Shown piece by piece: positions 38,291 to 48,455 of a stretch of 64,000 nt of DNA. The notes under the pieces were generated by a model, which saw only the letters and a program-made list of their open reading frames with translations, was not told where the DNA came from and did not search any database. The stretch comes from Sphaerosporella brunnea (lineage: Eukaryota; Ascomycota; Pezizomycetes; Pezizales; Pyronemataceae), in NCBI GenBank assembly GCA_008704415.1, contig VXIS01000102.1, positions 1 to 64,000 on the forward strand. Reading direction: 5' to 3'. Position 1 is the stretch's first letter. The number at the start of each line of letters is the position of its first letter. The position numbers and the translations under genes were made by a program.

Positions 38291-38928
38291 GCGGTGAGAT
38301 GGCCGGTGGGGCATGTAAGCGTAGATGGGGCAATTTTTCTTTTTCTTTTTTTCCTTTGTTCTAGCGAAAACATTTGCATCAAGATTTCTATGATTCCCTC
38401 CATTAAAACTGTACTCTCTTCGAATGTACGATACCCTTGGAATCCATAGACTCGAACGGTGAGATATCACCTGCTGCTCACATCATAGCATATCACTCAG
38501 TCGCACCTATCAGCCCCTAACCCTTGTACCACGTCACCCACACGCGGCTCGGCTGTTAGCCATGTAAGCTCGGATAGTAACGGCTACCCCACATCAACGG
38601 AGCTGTCCTGGGAACTGCTCTTGCGGGGTGGTTACGGTGGTCAGATCCGGGGGTTTAACTCGGCAATCCACGGCACCTCTTCAGCCGCCCGGCCCAGTTC
38701 CTGAGATGTCAGCCCCTGCCTTGATCTCACGGGGCACCGTGGCATCTTTTTTTTTCCCTTTCTCCGATCCCCCCATAACCGAGTTCCCATCGTCCATCGT
38801 CGCCTTTTTAATCTTTGCTGTTGTGCTGGTGTTCTTTTGCATAGCATTAGACTTCGATCGACGATTGAGATACCCCCTCTTCTTCTTTCCTTGAACGATA
38901 TACGATATACGATACACATCCCATAGCA
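38291..38928. other. Interval between ARG5,6 and methylcitrate synthase genes
   Basis: About 640 bp, tandem orientation. It holds the ARG5,6 3' end (T-rich 38336-38357) and the promoter of the next gene. An ACGATATACGATATACGATAC triplet repeat lies just before the start (38893-38914). Confidence 0.4.
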
Positions 38929-40525
38929 ATGGCTACCACTACCTGCCTTCGGAGCTGCAGCAGAGCGTTGAGAATCTCCAACGTTGGTTTTACCCCTCCA
39001 ACCCCCCCGGGGCCGCGTAGGCATCGGGTTCTGACGAATGCCATCCACAGTTCCGGTCGGTCTCATACGCCAGCAAGCGTAACTCCTCTACAAGCACCAA
39101 GGACCTGAAAGAGACCCTGAAGGAGGTGATTCCCGGTAAGCGCGAGCAGCTGCAGAAGCTCAAGGCGGAGCATGGGAGCAAGGCTTTGGGCCAGGTCACG
39201 GTAGAGCAGGCCATTGGTGGCATGCGGTATGCCATTCTTTCCCGCCATTGCGATTGCCAATCATCGAATTGAACTGACGGTGTACAGCGGCGTGAAGAGT
39301 ATGCTCTGGGAGGGCTCGGTCCTCGACGCGAATGAGGGAATTCGTTTCCACGGAAAGACCATCAAGGACTGCCAGCAAGTGTTGCCGAAGGGTCTCTCGG
39401 GACAGGAGATGCTACCGGAGGGAATGTTTTGGCTCCTGTTGACGGGCCAGGTACCGTCAACAGAGCAGGTCCGTGGATTGTCGCGCACGCTGGCTGAGAA
39501 TGCTGGCCTGCCGGCGTTTGTCGAGAAGTTGTTGGACAACCTGCCCACCACGCTGCACCCCATGACGCAGTGTATGTGTGCCCTGCCGATTGTCCTTCTC
39601 CGCATGCTGACGGAGAGTAATAGTTGCTATTGCCGTCTCCGCTCTGAACCATGACTCCAAGTTTGCGAAGCTCTATGAGGCCGGCTTTCTGAAGAAGACG
39701 GACTACTGGGAGCCCACCTTCGACGACTCGATCCAACTGCTCGCCAAGCTCCCTACCATCGCCGCAAAGATCTACCACAACACCTACCTCGGCGGCGGTG
39801 CTCTTCCTCCCATTGACCTGAGCCAAGACTGGTCCTACAACTACGCTGCCATGCTCGGCAAGGCCGACAACGAGGGCTTTGTCGACCTCCTGCGGTTGTA
39901 CCTTGCGCTCCACGGTGACCACGAGGGTGGTAACGTTTCCGCGCACACCACCCACCTGGTCGGTTCTGCTCTCTCGGACCCCTTCCTTGCGTACTCCGCC
40001 GGTCTGCAGGGTCTTGCCGGCCCCCTCCACGGACTCGCAGCGCAGGAAGTCCTCCGCTTCATCCAGAAGATGCAGAAGCAGATTGGCAGCACCTACTCGG
40101 GCGCCGACGTTGAGAACTACCTGTGGAGTCTTCTGAAGTCCGGCCAGGTTATCCCTGGTTACGGCCACGCGGTTCTTCGCAAGCCGGATCCTCGCTTCGA
40201 TGCGCTGATCGCCTTCGCCGAGTCCCGCCCCGAGGTCAAGAACAGCGAGGTATTCAAGCTGGTGCAGGCGACCAGCCAGATCGCGCCTAAGGTGCTGACG
40301 GAACACGGAAAGACTAAGAACCCCCACCCCAACGTCGACTCGGCTTCGGGATGCCTCTTCCACCACTACGGCATCAACCAGGATCTGTACTACACTGTCA
40401 CCTTTGGTGTGTCCCGTGGTCTCGGACCGCTCGCCCAGCTGATCTGGGACCGTGCCCTCGGATTGCCGATTGAGAGACCGAAGAGTTTGAGCATGGAGGC
40501 TATCGTTAAAGCGGTTGGAAACTAG
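38929..40525 (+). CDS. mcsA: 2-methylcitrate synthase, mitochondrial (citrate synthase family)
   Basis: Exons 38929-38982, 39051-39226, 39288-39571 and 39624-40525 give 471 aa. It condenses propionyl-CoA with oxaloacetate, the first step of the methylcitrate cycle. The N-terminus ([15 protein letters not shown]..) is a mitochondrial presequence. Citrate-synthase marks include [67 protein letters not shown] and [19 protein letters not shown]. The wording around [19 protein letters not shown] and [20 protein letters not shown] fits fungal methylcitrate synthases better than housekeeping citrate synthases, from what I know of the two families. Such enzymes keep some citrate synthase activity. 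Methylcitrate dehydratase and methylisocitrate lyase genes are in the same window. Confidence 0.85.
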
Positions 40526-41156
40526 ATTTTTTGGCATTAGTTATAAAATTGGGTCGGAGTTTGGCTTTCTCTCTTTATCTTGTAGCGTTCAAATACCAAA
40601 TGGACAATAGAAATGCACTTATTGTTGTAACTTTGCTCGCGTCGTGGTGATGTGAATGGATGATGTTTTCAGATCCCGGTAAGCCACATATGATTTTGCC
40701 CTGCTTGTAGTTCGAAACCCCCCCCCCCCCCCTCCCCCAGAATTGAGCACGAGTACGCACTTCATACATGTATCTAACCGATTTTTTTTTTGCTACCGAC
40801 GTTTTCGTGCCTTCCAAAGATAAATACCGAATCGGGACAGGCACGGGAAAAACTTGTGCGGGAATTATAAGTATAGTAACGGCCAGAGCGGGAAGCCAGG
40901 AACAAGGGTAAGGAGCCGGAGCTGTCAGAGTTGGGTTGCATCTTGGTATGCGCGCAGTAGAGTACATAACGACCGTCAAGCTCAACTACCTATGTACTTA
41001 AGTATGAGCACCTATCTCGACGATGTTGTTGATTACGCCAGTCGGCCGGCGATCTGAGCTATTACTTTGCCGCTTTCGCTTCCGGGTTCGAGATTTCTCA
41101 ACCAGCGGCGGGAAGGATGATAGGTATCAATATATAGGATCTCCAATCTCCGAGTT
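40526..41156. other. Convergent 3' region with C tract
   Basis: About 630 bp between converging genes. A run of about 18 C at 40717-40735 and a T run at 40782-40790 stand out. Nothing else. Confidence 0.45.
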
Positions 41157-42100
41157 CTACCGTTTAAGCGGCTTTTTGTAAATCCAAATAGGCCGCTTTC
41201 TACCCCCAATATCCTTCACAAGCTCCAAGCCAACAGACTGCAATATGCCCGAAAAATCCTCGGGCCGGATGTGCAGCGCCTCCCTATTCCGGCGCAGCTC
41301 TGGAAACTTCTTGACGGCAGATGTGTAACTATCCCACCCTTGCGGTTCGAGCACTAAGTACCCAACCTCCGGTAGCATGCGTGAAACTTTTTCGAACGCG
41401 TTTCTCAGCCCTGATCTTGTCAGCACCCTCCTCCTCCTCCTCCTCTTCACTTCATGGATCAGCAAAACTTACCACAGTCGCCATGCTCCAGATGGATCCA
41501 CTTGATCATGCTAAGCATCACTATCACGTCGCATTGGTCGCTCTCGCCTCCAATCCCTCCCCACCTCAAGAAGTCTTCGCACGTGAAGACGACTTTGAAT
41601 GGGAACTGCGTGTCGTCGATCTTCCGCATGTAAGGAATGTGACCGGCGTCCTCCACTGCAGACGCAGGGAAATAGTCGATCTCTCCGTTCGGACCTAATC
41701 GAGACTATTTAAACGAGAGGTGCGACTTCGCCTTCTGGATCAAAGTTTCGTCCGCATCAATGCCTAAGATGCGTGCGGGGTTGTAGTGAAGGGCTGGCAA
41801 AACTTGTCAGCTCCAGCTCAGTGAGGGGACAGGACAGCGCAATTTACCGATGCCAACAGTTATCCTCCCATCATTGCAGCCAATATCGAGGACGTCTTTG
41901 TTGGTGAAGATGTCCGGTACCGCCGCGGTCACAAGCGTGAGCCGCTCATCGACTACGTGGGTGTTGGTGTTCTCGTCGGTGGTGAGACGTGAGGACCCCT
42001 GGTAGCCTGTCAGTGAGGGTTACCATCTCTCTATCTCCGTTGTTTCCCACCCTGTGGGGAACAAACCTTTGTAGTTTCCGTAAATTTCGACTTCGGCCAT
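41157..42100 (-). pseudogene. Bin3-type RNA methyltransferase gene with an in-frame stop
   Basis: Exons 42100-42067, 42006-41848, 41793-41473 and 41410-41157 splice into one 255-codon frame, but codon 94 (41707-41705) is TAG. Both sides read as a single Bin3/MePCE-BCDIN3D methyltransferase. The N-terminal part is MAEVEIYGNYKGYQG, then SAM motif I DVLDIGCNDGRITVGI and RILGIDADETLI. After the stop come the DVIVMLSMIKWIHLEHGD, YLVLEPQGWDSY and RPEDFSGILQSVGLELV parts. The family caps the 5' phosphate of small RNAs such as U6/7SK or tRNA-His. No GT donor allows a normal intron to remove the stop; the only GT would leave 22 nt. Either this strain's gene is dead, the codon is read through, or the base is a sequencing error. 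Confidence 0.78.
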
Positions 42101-42489
42101 GGTTTTGCGAGGTGAGGATGCTTGGCGTTGCCTTGTGGGGGAGCAAGACCCTCCAGTCGGCCCAACTGCACTAAGCGCAGCCGCGCCCCGACCATACGAG
42201 AGTGTTTCATGATCATGTTTGCATTTGCGGAGACACCTCGGACATTGGGTGCATTCCCGTAAGCCTAAAGCAAATTTAGACTTGGATGACCCCCTGGCAA
42301 GAAGACGAAATCCGTGATTTTAAGGAGGGGGTGACCCCCCCTCCACGTAACCAAAAGCCGTAACCAAAAAGTAGAGGCGCAACATCGATTGGTTCTTTCA
42401 ACCTCACCTTGTGGCGACGGAAGCTTCACGCGTAGCACGCCCTCTTTCTACACTGAGCTCACGCCCCTCCACTCTCACGATACATCGGA

Positions 42490-42775
42490 TTTGGACTTTT
42501 TATTCTTTACGAGACTTTACTCGAGTTGCCTCAGGCACAAATTATCTGGCCCGACGATGCACAGAAAGCTCAAAAGAGCGACATCATCGCAGCTCGGCAT
42601 CCTCGTCTACGAGGGGCGTTTGGTTTTGCGGACGGTATGCAAGTTCCAGTAGAGGTCGCAGGGGCTCACTATGTTCAAAATGCTTACTATTCGGGCTGGA
42701 CTTGCTCACACTTTGTTAACGAACTCTTCTGCTACGGCTCCAATGGGACAATAGGCTCTGATGGTTTCCAAAAGC
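42490..42775 (+). pseudogene. Fragment of a DDE-superfamily transposase
   Basis: The plus-strand frame here reads IIWPDDAQKAQKS, then LRGAFGFADGMQVPV with the first catalytic Asp, then VQNAYYSGWTCSHFVNELF and GTIGSDGFQ. This is the order found in fungal DDE_4/Harbinger-type transposases (GFxDG, QNAYYNGW, then a strand ending in GTI). The homology stops at about 42775. The PGSWHD part that should follow and the later Asp/Glu are gone. It lies inside the terminal repeats of the element at 42247-43862 and is certainly inactive. Confidence 0.7.
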
Positions 42776-43329
42776 GTGCGAATCTCCTCTTCTGTGTAGT
42801 TTTTAGAGTTAGCAACCCTTCCTCTCTAGTTGGAGGTAGCGGGGTCTGGTGCTGGGAAGCAGCGAGGGTCTGGGAGAGGTTCGAGACGACATTCTGAAGC
42901 TTCGAAGGCGGCGGTAGATGGTTTGAATAAAGTATTGTATGGTGCTTAAGGTACTAGTAATCGTTAGAACTGTATCGCGAATGATGGAGAACGGCAATAC
43001 CTCGACACACCTTCGCTTTTTATTCTCCTCTCCGCAATCCCACTGATCAAGTTCTCTTCTGTCTTGATGACCCCGCGACGTCACTGCCATCCGCCCATCT
43101 CCAACCCATTCATTTCCTAGGCCTGCTCCAGCCTGGTATCATTTCTACCCGCTTGTGAAGCAAGGAAGCGAGTTTGGATTTGCGCCGTTATTGATATTTC
43201 GTTGAGGTAACGCGAGGCGAGACGGGTGACGCGGATGGGTTCGCGATATCACGGGGTACGTCATGAGCGACGTGATCGACATCCTTGATTTCGCTCAAGA
43301 AGGATTTACGGTTGAACCAACATCAGGTA

Positions 43330-43818
43330 TGGTGCAAGGCGCTTTAAACCTGGACCTTCGCTGGTTTGGGGTTACACGGTTGAAACTAGAGGGGCGCCAA
43401 CCTTTAGAGAGCAGAACAAACAGAAAAATAGTTTGTAAAAGCACCATACGATTAAAGGGAAGTATGTTCCAAACAAGTTCGTGCTCTCCGATTTCAATTT
43501 GGTGTTGTGGTGGTGGAGAAGTAAGAGTATGAAATTCCCAGACGTTACCCCCAGTAAGTGGCCGACACTCTAAGGATTTTGGTGGGTCTCGCTCAATCAC
43601 TCGCAGTTCGCACATTCATACCCTTAGTTCTCCACCTCCACAAGACCAAATTCAAATCGGAGATCGTAGACTTGCTCAGAACATCTTTCTCTTTAATCGT
43701 ATGGTGCTTTTACAAACTATTTTTCTGGTTGTTCTGCTCCCTAAAGGTTGGCGCCCCTCTAGTTTCAACCGTGTAACCCCAAACCAGCGAAGGTCCAGGT
43801 TTAAAGCGCCTTGCACCA
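43330..43818. mobile_element. Nested foldback element with ~210-bp arms
   Basis: The left arm (from 43330, TGGTGCAAGGCGCTTTAAAC) and right arm (ending 43818) are reverse complements. The outer ~125 bp is nearly identical and the inner ~90 bp only about 75-80% alike. The central spacer is about 65 bp. The dinucleotide TA sits on both sides (43328-43329 and 43819-43820), consistent with a TA target site as used by Tc1/mariner. No transposase is inside. It lies within the Harbinger-like element, so it inserted second. Confidence 0.75.
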
Positions 43819-43987
43819 TAAAATATTTCGGTTCTTGGTTTTAGGCTTACGGGAATGCACCCATTGCCATCCAACGGGAATATTTGATAACTAGTGTGTG
43901 TAATCATATTTAGTGTCATTATGAAACCTCGAAAGATTATGACAGACCCTCCACATCCCCACCCGTCGTATTCTGTCCGCCACCTAG

Positions 43988-44082
43988 TTGATGTGTAGTT
44001 AGAGCAGTCAGAGAGGCAACGAGAATCTCCACGTAGCGACCAAAGGATTACGATTTGATGCCTCTCTAACTACACTATCAAA
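43988..44082. repeat. Small inverted repeat
   Basis: TTGATGTGTAGTTAGAG at the left pairs with the reverse complement of CTCTAACTACACTATCAA at the right, with one inserted base. The inner GAGAGGCA also pairs in part. This could be a short MITE or hairpin just outside the Harbinger-like element. Confidence 0.5.
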
Positions 44083-44482
44083 GCTGACTTTTGTTCATTA
44101 CAGTGAATGAATGATACATACAACTCTTGCTATGAATGTACCATTCTCTTTTATATTCATTCCGGTGTTGAAACCCATAAAACATCGACCATTCGTCCAT
44201 ATCCATCCATAATCGTACCTACCCTTTATGTACGTGCCGGGGGGGGGGCGAGGGTATATTTACAATACAAGCCTCTCAGTCCTCATACAAAGATCAAATA
44301 AAAAGGTGAAAAAAAAAAAAAAAAAACTGAACACCAATCAGGAAAGTAGATCGCTATGAATACAAACCACTGAGCACCCAACCAATCAACGACCCAAGCA
44401 AAACCTAATCCGATATTCATGTTGAAAGAAGCCACCCTCGAGGAAAAAAACGAAAGAAGGAAATCGCCGAGAAGGAAGAGAA

Positions 44483-46529
44483 TTAATTAATCTCCGGCAC
44501 AGGAATAGTACTCACAACGCCCTCCCTCTCCTCTCGAGAGCGGAACGTGCGCTTCCCGCGCACAACCCAATACAGTCCGATAATAGCGAACGTAACAGCG
44601 TAGACGACCGAGACGTAGTTCATGGTGCCGGTGGTGACGGGCTTGGTGTACGGGAACGAATACATGATGAGGGTGAAGAGGGTCCAGGCGAGAAGCACGT
44701 AGTTGCAGAAGTGGCCGAAGGGGCCGAGCCAAAAGGGGCCGGGCTGGATGTTGGTGCGGCCCTTGATGAGGAGGAGGACTACCGGGATGGCGTAGGAGAT
44801 GTAGAGGAGGACGATGCAGGCCGCGACCATACTTTTGTTATGTGAGCTGGGGGTGTTTGAATGGAGGGGGGATGGGGAACTAACCTGTTGAAGGCGGTTG
44901 TAGATCCTATGTACAACAGACCTAACAGGCCGACGATGAAGCAGCTCATGGTGTGGGCATTCCACGGAACCCCCATCTTTGGGTGCACCTTGACCCAGTA
45001 CCGCGAGCCGGGGAGACCACGGTCACGAGAGAAAGACCAGCAGAGACGTGCCTGCCAGGTGTGGCAGGCTACTTGGCAGCCCAGACCCGTGAAGCAGATC
45101 AGGAATTCCATAAAGGTCGCGGCTGGGACGGAGTCGGTCGCTTGTCGGTATAGCTCCAGGATTGGCGTCCAGGTGGGAGTGCTGACGAGATCATCGAGGT
45201 TCTTCATCGAAAAGAACATCGAGACTGAGTAGACGAACGAGGTGAAGAAGCCGATGGCGATGGTTCCCATTATTGCGAAGGGGATGTTGCGCTCGGGGTG
45301 CGGCACCTCCTCGGCCAGGTGAGTGGCGGAATCCCTTTGCAGCTATATCAGCCAATATCTCACTGGAATGGAGGCAATATCAATCACTTACAGGCATGAG
45401 AAGGACCAGTTCGGGTTGATGAGACCTACGATGAAGGCAATCGCGCCAGACTCCCAGCCAGTGTTGTTCACAAAGGTGGCAAAAACGAATTTGGCCTCGC
45501 GCTTCGGAGACGACTTTGCCAGCACCGTGACGGTGATGGTCACGAATGAGACCAGCGACACATACAGGAAGAAGCTTCCAACGGCGGGCAAGGACTTGCC
45601 GTAGCAGTTGAACAGGTACGCGACGAAGTTGAAGATTTGGTAGGCAATGAATACCATCCATCTCTCGATAGTCCTATCCGTCGCCCAATCAGCACTCGCG
45701 GCAAGCGGTTGTGAAAGTGCAAAAGCACTTACAGAGCTGGGTGGTTGATCTGGATCATGCCCATCAAAGAGGATCCAATCGATACAGCCACACTCGCGCA
45801 CGTAAAGATACTGCCGGCATAGCCAACGAAACCAGTGGTGTACGCCAAAACATCAGACCACTCAGGCGGAGCCAACACACTCGCCCAGTAGTACTGCCCA
45901 CCAGAGTTGGGGAACGCCGAGATCAGCTCGGCCAGAGAAACAGCCACGCATCCATTGATCAAGGTGACGATGATGATTCCGTACACGGTGACGATCGGGC
46001 CTCCGGAGCTGATACCGGTGACCAGAGAAGCCGAGATACCGAACCACGAGTTGGTCAACGCGAAGCAGATACCCAAGAGAGACCATTTGCTAAAATTTCT
46101 CTCGAGGTCTTGGGTATAACCCATCTCTACAAGGCACATTCACAGTCAGCATCATGGCATAAGCACCTTCATCTCGTCTCATCGCATCTCATCTACAAGC
46201 TACAGAGGGCACGCAGGGCCCATTGCGACATCAGGCATGGTGGGTGGGGGGCGGGGGGAATCCGTGTGGCTGACGCGCCAAATCAAGCGCGCAATAACCA
46301 TAGTAGAAATTGCGACTGGGACCGATTGTTTGCACTGTCGTTGCGACTGGATTTGGCCCACGGGCGACAGCGGCGAAGACCTCTCCCCGGGAAACGGAAA
46401 GGAAAGAGAAGAGAAGAGGGTTATCCAACCTGCCAGCTTGGCGGCATCGACATCAACCTCGCTCAGCTCAGGATCAGACACATCCTTCTTCGCGAACTCT
46501 AGCGGCTTCTGATCTGCCACGGAGGTCAT
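44483..46529 (-). CDS. Choline/amine permease (APC superfamily, HNM1-like)
   Basis: Exons 46529-46430, 46126-45733, 45673-45392, 45334-44885 and 44831-44483 give 524 aa with about twelve membrane segments. The first intron is 303 nt, the others 53-59 nt. The N-terminal cytosolic part (~45 residues) leads into MGYTQDLERNFSKWSLLGIC and FGISASLVTGISSGGP, typical of the fungal amino acid/choline transporter group that includes yeast Hnm1 and GABA permeases. AELISAFPNSGGQYYWA and THLAEEVPHPERNIP are further conserved blocks. Likely cargo is choline, ethanolamine or another small amine or amino acid; the sequence alone does not decide. A run of CAG repeats lies in the upstream region. EutQ-like, SDR and GS-like genes lie 9-15 kb away. 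Confidence 0.88.
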
Positions 46530-47807
46530 GGTGCAGGAGCACGGTTGCGATGTGGGCCGTCCCGTACCAAGGTCGTCAGGCGGGCAAGCGGGCAAGCGGG
46601 CAGCGAAGGCGGCGGCGGCTTCGGTTTTCGCTGCTGGTGGAAGGGCGTGGCCGGAGGCTTCGACTTGAGGGAATTTCGACGGAAGGACGACGGAGCCCAG
46701 AACTTTTTTTTTTGTCTATGGACAGAAGAAAGAAGGACAGCAGCAGCAGCAGCAATTGCAGCAAAAAGCAGCAGTGGTTGAGCCGTTGGGGGTTTTTTTT
46801 TTCCCGCTCCGTGTGTGCGGGCGGCTTGCGCTGTTTAATAGATAGATTCCAAGGTCTTCCAGCTTTCCAATCCAGGCAAAGCAGAGAATTAGTTTCTGCT
46901 GGGAAGAGAAGAGCCCGAGATACATACCTCCCTGAGGCTCCCTCCCTTTGCTTAGACCGGTGATGATGCAAAGGCGCAGCCTACCTAGATAAACTTGAGA
47001 AAGCGCCCCAGTACCCGAAGCGGCTAACAGTCGCATGCACACTCTGGAAGAAAAAGTGCGATGAGAACGTGGGAGGTAATATCAGCCAACCAACCAATCA
47101 ATCAACGCCGGCAAAGGGCCGGGATGGATGATAGATATGATCTGGGCTTGCAGCAGCGGCAGCAGCGGCAGCAGCCAGGTCGATCGATATGAGGGAGAGT
47201 GAGGGGAGAGGGCGGACAGGACGACAGACTCACTCACCCACTCCGCACGCTGCTCTCTGCTGTCTTGTCTTCTCCGAGGGAGCTTTGATGGGTTGATGGG
47301 ATTGTGCATTCTAAGCGATGATAGAGAATACAACCCCACCAGCCTGATCATATCACGCCTCTCTCCTCCTCCCCACGCTGCACGTAAGGAGACAAAAGCA
47401 ATTACGATCATGCACCATCTCACTTTCATACCTCATACTTCCGTTCCTACTTCACAGCGGTGTTGATTGGAACACTTGCCGCGTGGAAGCACGCGACCCC
47501 CTCTGATCGGATTGAATCCTGGTACATCGTGGCGAGGGAGGGGACTTGTGTCTCTGATGATAAAGTATAGTTACATACTTGCATCGATATCGCTGTTAGT
47601 TGTGAGTGTCTCTGTTGAGCGTCTCTGTGTCTCGTGCGGATTTGGTTTCTGCGGATCATCTTCACATGCAAAGCGATTCCCCTGTCCGGATCATTTTTTT
47701 TGCCCCAACAAACCCATTCAGCCTTCAGCCAGAAAAAATCACGTCGCCAAGCACAATCACCGAAAACGACGCCGCCTCTGCAACCGACACAGCCCGTCCA
47801 ATCCGCT
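46530..47807. promoter_or_regulatory. Divergent intergenic region with CAG repeats
   Basis: About 1.3 kb between the permease and HIT zinc-finger genes. CAG-type triplet runs lie at 46739-46755 and 47149-47176, and T runs at 46702-46711 and 46793-46802. No gene is seen. Confidence 0.45.
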
Positions 47808-48455
47808 ATGGTCGCCAAACCCTCCGCAACTTGTGCGATATGCCACGAGAATCCCTCCAAATACAAATGCCCTACATGTGCCTGTCCATAGTATGTGTGA
47901 TTCTGGTCCCAGCATGCTCCCCTCCTCCCCGAATGCTAAATGACCATGAGATACAGCTGCTCGCTCGCCTGCTACAAATCTCATAAACCTACACACGCCG
48001 CTGATTCTGCGCCCCCTCCGCCGCCGCCACCATCACTTGCGGGAGAAGCCGCCTCCAACGAGCCGCGGCCCGTCCCCACAGAGAAACCCCACAAGTTTTC
48101 GCCGCTCCTTGCATCCCCCGAGGTCACAGAAATGCTACAGTCAAAATCCTTACAAAAGCATCTGCTGGACATCTACCGTGCCAGCCTGCAGCCGAGCCAG
48201 GAAGAGATGGAGCGGAGGCAACAAAACAGCCTGCGGGGCCGTGGGCGGGGCCGAGGCAGGGGACGAGGGAACTTTGGTGCCGGCCGGGGAGGTGCAACGG
48301 TTACGTGGACACAGGAAAAAGGGGATAGGACAGCGACAGGCCGATTGAAACGCATGAGACTAGGTGGGCCTGCGGAAAATAGAGAGGTGGAGGAGTTCGT
48401 GAGGCACGTTATCGGTACTCTGGAAGGGGAGGAGAAAGGTCAAAACACGGGATGA
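47808..48455 (+). CDS. HIT-type zinc finger protein
   Basis: Exons 47808-47890 and 47957-48455 give 193 aa. The intron acceptor (..gagatacag) joins the frame so that the zinc finger reads CAICHENPSKYKCPTC followed by CPYCSLACYKSHK, a complete HIT finger (residues about 9-43). A Pro-rich linker, a helical stretch (ASPEVTEMLQSKSLQKHLLDIYRAS) and an RG-rich block (RGRGRGRGRGRGNFGAGRGG) follow. Proteins of this build (Hit1/ZNHIT3 type) help assemble box C/D snoRNPs; the RG tail would suit RNA binding. The exact orthologue is not certain. Confidence 0.82.

Larger units (their letters stand above)
42247..43862. mobile_element. Decayed PIF/Harbinger-like DNA transposon
   Basis: A perfect 23-bp terminal inverted repeat (outer end GGGTGCATTCCCGTAAGCC) lies at 42247-42269 and, reversed, at 43840-43862. 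Each end is flanked by ATT (42244-42246 and 43863-43865), a 3-bp target-site duplication as made by PIF/Harbinger elements. The 1.6-kb interior carries a DDE-nuclease fragment near 42500-42770 and a 489-bp foldback element that must have inserted later. Most of a full transposase is missing. Confidence 0.75.

Noticed and set aside
39362..40537. 391-codon minus-strand frame antisense to methylcitrate synthase
   Set aside because: Shadow of the highly conserved plus-strand gene; no domain.
41705..41756. A GC-AG intron of 52 nt removing the stop codon in the Bin3-like gene
   Set aside because: The donor (gcggac) is unlike fungal GC donors (GCAAGT), and splicing would delete the conserved segment after SAM motif I.
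45711..46502. 263-codon plus-strand frame
   Set aside because: Antisense to the permease exons and its first intron; Arg/His/Gln-rich, no domain.
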